From Amycolatopsis balhimycina FH 1894 (GTDB taxonomy: Bacteria; Actinomycetota; Actinomycetes; Mycobacteriales; Pseudonocardiaceae): DNA of 64,000 nucleotides. The notes under the pieces are model-generated. The model searched no databases. It had not been told where the DNA came from and saw nothing but the letters and a program-made list of their open reading frames with translations. The position numbers were made by a program, and so were the translations under genes. Shown here in pieces: positions 55,322 through 62,928 of the stretch. The stretch is taken from contig NZ_KB913037.1 in NCBI RefSeq assembly GCF_000384295.1, forward strand, positions 4,164,868 to 4,228,867. The letters are read 5' to 3'. How positions within the stretch are numbered: the stretch's first letter is position 1; the number at the start of each line of letters is the position of its first letter.

Positions 55322-56941
55322 CTAGACCAGCTTGCCCGGGTTGAGGATGCCGGTCGGATCCACCGCGGACTTGGCCGCCCGCAACACCTCGACGCCCAGC
55401 GCGCCGATCTCCGCGCTCAGGTACGGCGCGTGGTCGACGCCGACGGCGTGGTGGTGCGAGATCGTGCCGAGCCCGGTGATCGCTTCGCAGGCCGCCGCCT
55501 TCGCTCGCTGCCACTGGCCGACCGGGTCGGCCTCGTCGCGGGCCGTCAGCACCGTGAAGTACAGCGACGCCCCCGTCTCGTACGCGTGCGAAATGTGGCA
55601 CATGACGATCGCCCGGCCCAGCGACGCCGTCAGGGCGGCGCGGACGTCGTCCCGCAGTTCGTCCACATTGGACCAATAGGTCGCCGTCTCCAGCGTCTCG
55701 ACGCAGACACCCCGGTCCAGCAACGCGTCGCGCTGGCGGGGCCCGGCGAACCGGCCGTGCCGCCACGACTCGCCGAGCGCCTTGCCGACGCGCACCGCGC
55801 CCGCCGCCTTCAGCCGCCGCGTTGTCTCGCGGCGCCGAAGCGCCACGTCGTGCGCGGTGCCTTCCCAGCCGACGATGAGGAAACACGGCCGCCGCACCCC
55901 GCGCGCAGCGAGGTAGCGGCGCAGCGCCGTCGTCTTGAGCCCCGCGTTCAGCGTCAGCGAGACCTCGGTTTCGTCCCCGTCGGAGAGCCGGGTGACGTCG
56001 GCGAGCGCGTGGTGCTGTGCGAGGTCCCGCACGGCCTCGGCACCGGCTGCCCAGCTGGGCAGCGCGTAACCCTCGTAGCGCCGGACCGCCGGGACCGGCC
56101 GCACCCGCAGCGCGACTTCGGTGATCACGCCCAGCGTTCCCTCGCTGCCGATCGCGAGCTGGCGCAGGTCCGGCCCGGCCGCGGACGCCGGCGCGACGCC
56201 GAGCTTCCACGCGCCGCGCGGCGTCGCCAGCCGCACGCCGGTCACCATGTCCTCGAACCGCCCGTAGCCCGACGACGCCTGGCCGGCCGAGCGCGTCGCC
56301 GCGAACCCGCCGATCGTGGCCCGCTCGAACGACTGCGGGACGTGCCCGAGCGTCAGGCCGTGCTCGCCGAGGAGGCGCTCGGCCTCGGGACCACGGACGC
56401 CCGCCTGCAGGACGGCGATGCGCGACTCGGCGTCGACCGACACCAGCGCGTCGAGCCGGACGAGGTCGAGCGCGATCACCGACGCCTTCTCCCCGCGCAG
56501 CGCCGCGACGCCGCCGACGACCGAAGTGCCGCCGCCGAAGGGCACGACCCCGACGTCGTGCCGGACGCAGACGTCGAGCACCGCCTGGACCTCGTCGGGG
56601 CCGGCGGGCAGCACCACCGCGTCGGGAACCGGGAAGTCCGCGGAGGGCGAACGCTGCCGTAAGAGGTCGAGGTAGGACAGTCCGGTCGCCCGCGCCAGCC
56701 GTTCCACGTCGTCCACCAGCACGTTCTCCGCACCGACCACTTTTGACAACGCGGCGGCAGCAGATTCGTCCAGTTTCGGTGACGGTATTTCCACCGGCAT
56801 TCCGGCCGCCGGTGCGGCGCCGGGCGCCACCGGACCGATACGCTGTTCAAGCCAGCTACCCACGCGCGCGGGCAGCTGGGCGGCGTCGGCGGCTTCCGCC
56901 GTCCATGACCGTCGGAGGCGGTGGTCAATGAGGACGTTCAC
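55322..56941 (-). CDS. FAD-binding oxidase, alkyl-dihydroxyacetonephosphate synthase-like
   Basis: 539 residues. The PCMH-type FAD domain shows PDAVVLPAGPDEVQAVLDVCVRHDVGVVPFGGGTSVVGGVA, GHVPQSFERATIGGFAATRSAGQASSGYGRFEDMV and IGSEGTLGVITEV. The C-terminus has CHISHAYETGASLYFTV and GTISHHHAVGVDHAPYL, matching the AGPS/flavoprotein C-terminal fold with the conserved HHH. It may make ether-lipid-like products or oxidise a hydroxy acid; the adjacent glpD fits glycerolipid metabolism. Its TAG stop is in the CTAG beside the IS, so the element did not truncate it. Confidence 0.87.
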   Translation of the reverse strand: MNVLIDHRLRRSWTAEAADAAQLPARVGSWLEQRIGPVAPGAAPAAGMPVEIPSPKLDESAAAALSKVVGAENVLVDDVERLARATGLSYLDLLRQRSPSADFPVPDAVVLPAGPDEVQAVLDVCVRHDVGVVPFGGGTSVVGGVAALRGEKASVIALDLVRLDALVSVDAESRIAVLQAGVRGPEAERLLGEHGLTLGHVPQSFERATIGGFAATRSAGQASSGYGRFEDMVTGVRLATPRGAWKLGVAPASAAGPDLRQLAIGSEGTLGVITEVALRVRPVPAVRRYEGYALPSWAAGAEAVRDLAQHHALADVTRLSDGDETEVSLTLNAGLKTTALRRYLAARGVRRPCFLIVGWEGTAHDVALRRRETTRRLKAAGAVRVGKALGESWRHGRFAGPRQRDALLDRGVCVETLETATYWSNVDELRDDVRAALTASLGRAIVMCHISHAYETGASLYFTVLTARDEADPVGQWQRAKAAACEAITGLGTISHHHAVGVDHAPYLSAEIGALGVEVLRAAKSAVDPTGILNPGKLV

Positions 56942-56944
56942 GAC

Positions 56945-56978
56945 TACAGTGTGACATATGGACGTGAAACGTCACACT
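56945..56978 (+). promoter_or_regulatory. Operator overlapping the TetR start codon; leaderless -10
   Basis: Inverted arms AGTGTGAC (56948-56955) and GTCACACT (56971-56978) straddle the ATG at 56958. A -10-like TACAGT (56945-56950) ends 7 bases before the ATG, pointing to a leaderless mRNA. The protein would repress its own gene and the divergent oxidase gene. Confidence 0.6.
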
Positions 56979-57602
56979 ACCCAGACGGCGAGTTCCTCCG
57001 CGCTCGCGGACACCCGAAACCGGCAGACGGCCACGCGAGTGGCCGACGACGTGCTGCTCGACGCCGCGCGCTCGTGCGTGCTCGCCGTCGGTGTGCGCCG
57101 CACCACACTGGCCGAAATCGCCCGCACCGCCCGGGTCAGCCGGATGACGGTCTACCGCCGCTTCCCGGACGTCCGCAGCGTGCTCGCCGCCCTGATGACC
57201 CGCGAGTTCAGCGGGCTGCTGCGCACGGCGAGCGAACGCGGCGCCGAAGCCGCGAACAGCCGCGAACGCCTCGTGCTGATCGCCGCGGCCGGGATCCGCG
57301 CGCTGTCGGGCGATCCGCTGTTCCGGACCCTGCTCGACGTCGACCCCGAACTGGTCCTGCCGTACATCGTCGAGCGGCTCGGCGCGACCCAGCAGTTCGC
57401 CGAACAGGTGCTGCACCAGCTGCTGACGGCCGGCCACGAGGACGGTTCGATCCGGCGGGCACCGGTCGCCGCGCAGTCGCGGTCGGTGCTGCTGGTGGTC
57501 CAGTCGTTCGCGTTCTCGCTGCGGCCGGCGACCGTCGACGTCGACGAGCCGGCGTTGATGGCGGAGTTCACCCACGTGCTCGACGCGGCACTGAAGCCGT
57601 GA
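56958..57602 (+). CDS. TetR family transcriptional regulator
   Basis: 214 residues. HTH: LLDAARSCVLAVGVRRTTLAEIARTARVSRMTVYRRFPDVRSVLAALM. A C-terminal helical domain follows, of normal length. It is divergent from the FAD oxidase and overlaps glpD downstream (GTGA), so it likely regulates both. A dyad operator covers its own start. The ligand may be a glycerol- or lipid-derived compound (inference). Confidence 0.87.
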   Translation: MDVKRHTTQTASSSALADTRNRQTATRVADDVLLDAARSCVLAVGVRRTTLAEIARTARVSRMTVYRRFPDVRSVLAALMTREFSGLLRTASERGAEAANSRERLVLIAAAGIRALSGDPLFRTLLDVDPELVLPYIVERLGATQQFAEQVLHQLLTAGHEDGSIRRAPVAAQSRSVLLVVQSFAFSLRPATVDVDEPALMAEFTHVLDAALKP

Positions 57603-59131
57603 CGTCCGGCTCGCTCAACGCGCGGCGCCGCGAACGTGAGCTCGCGGCGCTGGCGTCGGGCGAGCGGGTCGACATCGTCGTGGTCGGCGGCGGCGTCACC
57701 GGCACCGGGATCGCTTTGGACGCGGCGTCGCGCGGGTTGTCGGTGGCGCTCGTCGAAGCGCACGATCTCGCCTTCGGGACGTCACGCTGGTCTTCGAAGC
57801 TCGTGCACGGCGGCCTGCGGTACCTGGCACACGGCGAGCTGGGCCTGGCGCACGAAAGCGCCGTGGAGCGCGGCATCCTGATGACGCGCACGGCACCCCA
57901 CCTCACCCGCGCGATGCCGCAGCTGTTTCCGTTGTACTCCAGCACTTCGCGGGTTCAGGAGGCCGTTGTCGCGGCCGCGTTGCGAGCCGGGGACGGCCTC
58001 CGCCGGGCGGCGCGCACGCCGTCGTCGGTGCTGCCGCGGCCGCGCAAGGTCCCGGCGGCCGAGGCCCTGGCGCTGGCCCCCGGGCTTTCCGCACACGGTT
58101 TGCGCGGCGCTTTGCTGGCTTACGACGGCGCCTTGGTCGACGACGCCCGGTTGGTGGTTTCACTGGCGCGCACGGCGGCGACGTTCGGCGCCCGCATTCT
58201 CACGCGGCTTTCGGCGTCGTCGCTTTCCGCGGACCGGGTCACGGTCCGCGACGGCGTTTCGGGCGGCACACTGGACATCCACGCGCGCCAGGTGATCAAC
58301 GCGACGGGCGTGTGGGCGGGAACGCTGACCGGCGCGGTGCGGCTGCGGCCGTCACTCGGCTCGCACCTGGTGCTCGCGCCGGGGACGGTACCGATGGGGA
58401 CGACGTCGGTGAACATCGGCGTGCCCGGCGAGACCAACCGGTTCGTCTTCCTGCTCCCCCAGCCGGACGGCCGGGTCTACCTGGGACTCACGGACGAGCC
58501 GATCTCCGGCCCGATCCCCGACGTACCAGTCGTGCCCGAGTCCGATGTGGACTTCCTGCTTTCGCTGGCTTCCTCGGTGCTGGCACGCCCCCTGACCCGC
58601 GCGGACGTCGCCGGCTCCTTCGCCGGCCTGCGGCCGCTGGTGGCCGGGGGCGGCCGGTCGGCGGACCTGTCCCGCAAGCACGCGGTCCTGGCCGGCACGG
58701 ACGGCCTGCTCACGGTGGTCGGCGGCAAGCTGACGACGTACCGCCGGATGGCCGAGGACGCGGTCGACGCGGCCGTGCGACTGGCGGGCCTCTCCGCTTC
58801 CCCGTGCCGCACAGCGCGGTTGCCGCTGCTGGGCGCGGGCCCACGACTGTCCCTTGTGGACGCTGCGCCGCGCTTGGTGGCCCGGTACGGCACGGAAGCC
58901 CCGCGCGTGGCGGCGCTGGGCGAGCTGGACGCGGAGTTCGCGGCCCCGGTGGCCCCGGGAACGGAGATCACGGCGGCGGAGATCGTCTGGGCGGTCCGGA
59001 ACGAGGGGGCCCTGGACGTCGAGGACGTACTGGAGCGCCGGACACGCCTCTCGCTGATCCCGGCCGACGCCGCCGCGGCGGCTCCGCGGGTGGCCGAGCT
59101 TGTCGACAAGTCGCTTGCCGGCCTCACCTGA
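57599..59131 (+). CDS. glpD: Glycerol-3-phosphate dehydrogenase (FAD-dependent)
   Basis: 510 residues from GTG 57599, overlapping the TetR stop. The FAD Rossmann motif is DIVVVGGGVTGTGIALDAASRGLSVALVE, followed by AFGTSRWSSKLVHGGLRYLAHGELGLAHE, the GlpD signature. SFAGLRPLVAGGGRSADLSRKHAV and GKLTTYRRMAEDAVD close the FAD domain; a small C-terminal domain follows. It oxidises glycerol-3-phosphate to DHAP at the membrane. Its last ~50 bp are duplicated further downstream. Confidence 0.92.
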   Translation: MTSGSLNARRRERELAALASGERVDIVVVGGGVTGTGIALDAASRGLSVALVEAHDLAFGTSRWSSKLVHGGLRYLAHGELGLAHESAVERGILMTRTAPHLTRAMPQLFPLYSSTSRVQEAVVAAALRAGDGLRRAARTPSSVLPRPRKVPAAEALALAPGLSAHGLRGALLAYDGALVDDARLVVSLARTAATFGARILTRLSASSLSADRVTVRDGVSGGTLDIHARQVINATGVWAGTLTGAVRLRPSLGSHLVLAPGTVPMGTTSVNIGVPGETNRFVFLLPQPDGRVYLGLTDEPISGPIPDVPVVPESDVDFLLSLASSVLARPLTRADVAGSFAGLRPLVAGGGRSADLSRKHAVLAGTDGLLTVVGGKLTTYRRMAEDAVDAAVRLAGLSASPCRTARLPLLGAGPRLSLVDAAPRLVARYGTEAPRVAALGELDAEFAAPVAPGTEITAAEIVWAVRNEGALDVEDVLERRTRLSLIPADAAAAAPRVAELVDKSLAGLT

Positions 59132-59157
59132 CCGAAGCAGCCCCTGCCACTCCCAGG
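59078..59157. repeat. 80-bp direct repeat, copy 1 (glpD tail)
   Basis: The end of glpD and its 3' flank recur at 59267-59347. The block from TGGCCGAGCTTGTCGACAAG through the stop and CACCTGACCGA is identical; differences are few and at the edges. Confidence 0.93.
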
Positions 59158-59201
59158 CAGGGCCCGGCAAAGTCGTGACCTCGCGGCCGGCCGACGACAC
59201 G

Positions 59202-59257
59202 GACGCCATGAACGACTCTTTCATGGCGTCGGACGAGGTGAACGACCCGTTCATGAC
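59202..59257. repeat. Tandem palindrome pair, copy 3 (degenerate)
   Basis: Arms GACGCCATGAA and TTCATGGCGTC (59202-59212, 59220-59230) are followed by GGACGA and a second dyad TGAACG-ACC-CGTTCA (59239-59253). The architecture and GTCGGA spacer match copies at 28560 and 30055. It lies about 70 bp after glpD, between the two copies of the 80-bp repeat. Confidence 0.8.
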
Positions 59258-59266
59258 ATCACAACC

Positions 59267-59347
59267 GCGGCTCCACGAGTGGCCGAGCTTGTCGACAAGT
59301 CGCTTGCCGGCCTCACCTGACCGAAAGCAGCCCCCACCACTCCCAGG
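59267..59347. repeat. 80-bp direct repeat, copy 2 (displaced glpD tail)
   Basis: An almost identical copy of the glpD 3' end including the stop codon, with one extra A after the stop region. No upstream glpD sequence accompanies it, so it is a tail fragment left by a tandem duplication or a recombination event. Confidence 0.93.
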
Positions 59348-59449
59348 GGGGCGTGCCCAGGTCCAGTCTATCGGCGCCCACCGACAAACCCGCCGGAAAG
59401 CCGCCGCCCCGGGCCGGTTGTCCATATCACCGCGCCCCTGTGGACAAGT
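59344..59449. repeat. Dispersed intergenic repeat, copy 2
   Basis: Resembles 13773-13877: TATCGGCGCCCACCGACAA, then GGAAA and CCGCC blocks, TTGTCCATA and TGTGGACAA (59439-59447). The remainder up to 59491 shows no gene. Confidence 0.5.
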
Positions 59450-59491
59450 CCGCTCGCCGACCAGACCAACCGGGCTTGATGTTCTCTTAAG

Positions 59492-59520
59492 TTGACGAGC
59501 TGTTGGGTTTTTGCAACAGT
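59492..59520 (+). promoter_or_regulatory. Candidate leaderless promoter of HTH gene
   Basis: TTGACG (59492-59497) and AACAGT (59515-59520) are 17 bp apart. The ATG at 59527 begins 7 bp after the -10, and no ribosome site exists, which fits a leaderless transcript for the HTH-led operon. Confidence 0.5.
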
Positions 59521-59526
59521 ATGTTC

Positions 59527-59796
59527 ATGAGTCCGGTCAGACGCGGCAAGGAGCTGCCGATCTACAACCGGCTTGCCGTGCTCCGCGCCGAGCGCGGGAT
59601 GAGCAGGGCCGCGCTCGCGCACGCCGTCGAGGTCAATCCGCAGACCATCGGGGCGCTCGAGCGGGGTGACCACTATCCGAGCCTGGACCTGGCGTTCCGG
59701 CTCTGCGCGGTGTTCGATCTGCCGGTCGAAGCAGTGTTCAGCCGCGAACCGTTCACGCCACTGTCCACCCAGGTCTACCGCGAGGGGGGAGCATGA
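59527..59796 (+). CDS. Small XRE-type HTH regulator
   Basis: 89 residues from ATG 59527; ATG 59521 adds two residues. The whole protein is one helix-turn-helix domain: YNRLAVLRAERGMSRAALAHAVEVNPQTIGALERGDHYPSLDLAFRLCAVFDLPVEAVF, of the YozG/XRE type. Stop overlaps the next start (ATGA). Such regulators often lead small operons with a membrane protein and an ABC exporter, as here, and probably repress them. Confidence 0.85.
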   Translation: MSPVRRGKELPIYNRLAVLRAERGMSRAALAHAVEVNPQTIGALERGDHYPSLDLAFRLCAVFDLPVEAVFSREPFTPLSTQVYREGGA

Positions 59797-60341
59797 CCGA
59801 GCAGCAGGGCCGGCTCACGGCCTACTGGGAACGTCAGCTGGACAGGATGGACGCACGGGAGCTGCGGCACGCCAAGCGGCTGCCGGGCTGGCGCACCCGG
59901 AAGCGCCGCCGGACGCTGGCCCTTGTCGTGGCGGCCGCCGATGCCGGGTTCATCGTGGCCGCGGCCCTCTTCAAGAGCACGCCGCCCTGGGTGTTCTTCC
60001 TGCTTTGGCTGGGCGCGATCGCCGTCGGCGGCATCGGGTTCGTCCTGCTCCGGATCCTGACCGGGCGGATCAGCGGCGGCTTCTCGCGGCTGCTCGACGA
60101 GCGGGAACGCGAGTGGCGCCACCGGATCACGTTCATCGGCTACCAGGTGCTCGTGTACCTGATGATCGTCGCGATGTTCTACGCGATGGCGGTCGCGGAC
60201 CTGCCGGAAGGGGGCTGGCGCGGCGCGATGATGCTGTCCGCGCTGCTGGTCACCGGCAGCACCATGCCGACCATCGTGCTGGGCTGGTCGCTGCCGGACG
60301 ACGACCCCGAAGACTTCGAGGAGGGGATGGGGAATGCCTGA
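59793..60341 (+). CDS. Membrane protein of HTH-ABC operon, function unknown
   Basis: 182 residues. Basic N-terminus (RELRHAKRLPGWRTRKRRR), then about four hydrophobic segments (~42-59, ~66-85, ~115-135, ~148-167), and an acidic tail (DDDPEDFEEGMGNA). It overlaps the HTH gene by 4 bp and the ABC ATPase gene by 8 bp. It could be an accessory or sensor protein of the exporter. Confidence 0.7.
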   Translation: MTEQQGRLTAYWERQLDRMDARELRHAKRLPGWRTRKRRRTLALVVAAADAGFIVAAALFKSTPPWVFFLLWLGAIAVGGIGFVLLRILTGRISGGFSRLLDEREREWRHRITFIGYQVLVYLMIVAMFYAMAVADLPEGGWRGAMMLSALLVTGSTMPTIVLGWSLPDDDPEDFEEGMGNA

Positions 60342-61263
60342 GGGGACACTGGAGATCGACGGGATCTCCAAGCGCTACGGCGCGAAGGTCGCGCTGGACG
60401 GCGTCTCGTTCGACGTCCGCGCCGGGGAGCTGTTCGGCTTCGTCGGCAGCAACGGCGCCGGCAAGACGACCACGATGCGGATCGCGCTGGGGGTGCTGGC
60501 CGCCGACGGCGGTGAGGTCCGCTTCGACGGCGCGAAGATCACGCACGAGGCCCGCACGCACATCGGCTACATGCCGGAGGAACGCGGGCTGTACCCGAAG
60601 ATGAAGGTGCTGGAGCAGCTGGTCTACCTGGCCGAGCTGCACGGGCTGAGCGCGAACGAGGCGCACCGCAACGCGGAGAGCTGGATCGGCAGGCTCGGGC
60701 TGGCCGACCGCCGCAAGGACGAGGTGCAGAAGCTCAGCCTAGGCAACCAGCAGCGCGTCCAGCTGGCCGCCGCGCTGGTGCACGACCCGGCTGTGCTGGT
60801 GCTCGACGAGCCGTTCTCCGGCCTCGACCCGCTCGCGGTCGACGTCATGAGCGGGGTCCTGCGGGAGAAGGCCGCGGCGGGGGTGCCGGTGGTGTTCTCC
60901 AGCCACCAGCTCGACCTTGTCGAGCGGCTGTGCGACCGGGTCGGGATCATCCGCGGCGGCCGGATGGTCGCCGTCGGCACGGTCGCCGAACTGACCGCGG
61001 GCGCGAGCAGCAAGCTCGTCGTGACCGCACCGGCGGCGCGCTCCGGCTGGGCCGCGGGCCTGCCCGGCGTGCGGGTGCTGGAGGAGCACGGCGCCACCAC
61101 CGTGCTCGACCTCGAACCGAGCGCGGACGACCAGGCCGTGCTCGCCACGGCCCTGGCGACCGGGCCCGTCACCGAGTTCAGCCGCCGTCGCCGTTCGCTG
61201 ACCGAGCTGTTCCGCGACGCCGTCTCCCTGGATGTCGCCGCTGAGAAGGGGGAACCGCGATGA
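60334..61263 (+). CDS. ABC exporter ATPase (NatA-like)
   Basis: 309 residues. Walker A GSNGAGKTTTM, Walker B VLVLDEPFSGLDP, His loop VVFSSHQLD. The signature is LSLGNQQRVQL, deviating from LSGGQ as in NatA/YhaQ-type ATPases. A C-terminal ~80-residue extension (SKLVVTAPAARSGWAAGL...) is typical of that group. It pairs with the NatB-like permease next to it. Confidence 0.88.
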   Translation: MPEGTLEIDGISKRYGAKVALDGVSFDVRAGELFGFVGSNGAGKTTTMRIALGVLAADGGEVRFDGAKITHEARTHIGYMPEERGLYPKMKVLEQLVYLAELHGLSANEAHRNAESWIGRLGLADRRKDEVQKLSLGNQQRVQLAAALVHDPAVLVLDEPFSGLDPLAVDVMSGVLREKAAAGVPVVFSSHQLDLVERLCDRVGIIRGGRMVAVGTVAELTAGASSKLVVTAPAARSGWAAGLPGVRVLEEHGATTVLDLEPSADDQAVLATALATGPVTEFSRRRRSLTELFRDAVSLDVAAEKGEPR

Positions 61264-62450
61264 GGACGCTGAGTGCCCGCCGGGCCGTCTGGCTCGTGCT
61301 GAAGCGCGAGCTGAACACGCGGCTGCGGACGCGGTCGTTCGTGGTCGGCACTGCGGTCCTGCTGGTGCTGCTGCTGGGGTACGTCTTCTTCCAGACCGCG
61401 CTGGCGGGTTCGTCGAACAAGAGCACGGTCGGGCTGACCGGGCAGGCGATCGGGATCGCCCGGCAGCTGCAGACCGAAGCCGCGCTCTCGGGCCGGGAGA
61501 TCACCACGATCGTCGTCACCGACCCGGCCGAGGGCCGGAAGAAGGTGGCGGACGGCGACTTCGACGCGCTCGTCTCGGGCAGCGCGGCGAAGCTGACCGC
61601 CACCTACAAGTCCTCTTTGGACGATCAGCTGCGCCGGGTGCTCGACCAGGTCGCGCAGCAGCAGGTGCTCGACGGCGTGCTGTCGTCCGCGCAGCTCGAG
61701 CCCGCCGAGGTGATGGCCAGGGTCACCAGCACCCACGTGCAGGACGACGCGATCACGCCCCAGCCCGCGGACCACACACAGCGGCTGGTCGTCGGCCTGG
61801 TCGTGGCGTTCCTGCTGTACATGAGCATCATCACCTACGGGATGATGGTCGCCCAGGGCGTCGTCGAGGAGAAGTCGAGCCGGGTCGTGGAGATCCTGCT
61901 CGCCAGCGTGCGGCCGTGGCAGCTGTTGCTGGGCAAGGTGATCGGGCTCGGCCTGGTCGGCCTGACCCAGCTGGTCATCCTCGGCGCGGTCGGGCTGGGG
62001 GCCGCGACGGCGACCGGGGTGTTCACCCTGTCCGGCTTCGCCACCGGCGCGGTGCTGTGGGGCCTGCTCTGGTACCTGCTGGGATTCCTGTTGTACGCCA
62101 CGATCTACGGCGCGCTGGGTTCGCTGGTCTCCCGGCAGGAGGACACGCAGTCGGTGGTCGGGCCGCTCAACATCATCCTGGTCGTCGGGTTCATCGCCGG
62201 GTTCAACCTGCTGGTCCAGAACCCGGACGGCTCGGCGACGAAGATCGTCTCGCTGATCCCCCTGCTGTCGCCGATCCTCATGCCGGCCCGCATTTCGACG
62301 GGCGCGGCGGCGGGCTGGGAGATCGGGCTGTCGCTGGCGCTGACGGTCACCTGCGTCGCGCTGCTGACCTGGCTGGGCGGCAAGATCTACGGCAACAGCG
62401 TCCTGCGCATCGGCAGCCGCATCAAGCTGTCGGAGGCCCTGCGTGGCTGA
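61260..62450 (+). CDS. ABC exporter permease (NatB-like)
   Basis: 396 residues. One N-terminal helix (TRSFVVGTAVLLVLLLGYVFF), a ~150-residue extracytoplasmic region, then five to six helices. The motif VVEEKSSRVVEILLASVRPWQLLLGKVIGLGLVGLTQLV is the ABC-2/NatB permease signature. It starts at the ATGA overlap with the ATPase gene. NatAB in Bacillus extrudes Na+; here the substrate could also be a peptide or drug. Confidence 0.88.
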   Translation: MRTLSARRAVWLVLKRELNTRLRTRSFVVGTAVLLVLLLGYVFFQTALAGSSNKSTVGLTGQAIGIARQLQTEAALSGREITTIVVTDPAEGRKKVADGDFDALVSGSAAKLTATYKSSLDDQLRRVLDQVAQQQVLDGVLSSAQLEPAEVMARVTSTHVQDDAITPQPADHTQRLVVGLVVAFLLYMSIITYGMMVAQGVVEEKSSRVVEILLASVRPWQLLLGKVIGLGLVGLTQLVILGAVGLGAATATGVFTLSGFATGAVLWGLLWYLLGFLLYATIYGALGSLVSRQEDTQSVVGPLNIILVVGFIAGFNLLVQNPDGSATKIVSLIPLLSPILMPARISTGAAAGWEIGLSLALTVTCVALLTWLGGKIYGNSVLRIGSRIKLSEALRG

Positions 62451-62928
62451 CGTGCGGGCGGCGCTGCCCGGCGATGTGCCCGCCATCAGCAGGTTCGGCG
62501 ACGTGCACGTCCGGGCGCACTACGCTCCGCTGATCGGCGCGGCCGCCGCGGCCGCGCAGGTCCGCGACTGGTGGAACGAGACGCACCTCGGCGCGGCCGT
62601 GGCGGGCGGGCTGGTGGTGGTCGCCGAGGACGCCGGCGAGCTCGTCGGCGTCGGGCAACGCGGCCGCAGCGCTCCCGATCACGTGGTCTACAAGCTCTAC
62701 GTCCACCCCGGGCAGCGCGGCCGGGGGCTCGGCCCGCGACTGCTCGACGCTCTCGTCGAGCAGCTGCCCGCCGACGCCGGACGGCTGTACATCGAACACT
62801 TCGCGGCCAACGAGCGGGCCGGCGCGTTCTACGAGCGCGAGGGCTTCACCGTGGACCGGATCGAGCCGAGTGCCACCGGCGACCCCGCGCTCGCCGTCGT
62901 GTGGCGCGTCCGCCCGCTCACGACGTGA
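62443..62928 (+). CDS. GNAT family N-acetyltransferase
   Basis: 161 residues from GTG 62443, overlapping the permease by 8 bp. Acetyl-CoA motif VYKLYVHPGQRGRGLGPRLLDALVEQLP, followed by IEHFAANERAGAFYEREGFTVDRIEP. It may be the last gene of the exporter operon. Its 3' end overlaps the convergent photolyase gene by 11 bp. Confidence 0.82.
   Translation: MADVRAALPGDVPAISRFGDVHVRAHYAPLIGAAAAAAQVRDWWNETHLGAAVAGGLVVVAEDAGELVGVGQRGRSAPDHVVYKLYVHPGQRGRGLGPRLLDALVEQLPADAGRLYIEHFAANERAGAFYEREGFTVDRIEPSATGDPALAVVWRVRPLTT

Noticed and set aside
59267..59347. Remnant glpD pseudogene
   Set aside because: Only the last codons and 3' flank are copied; there is no further homologous sequence upstream, so it is a repeat rather than a decayed gene.
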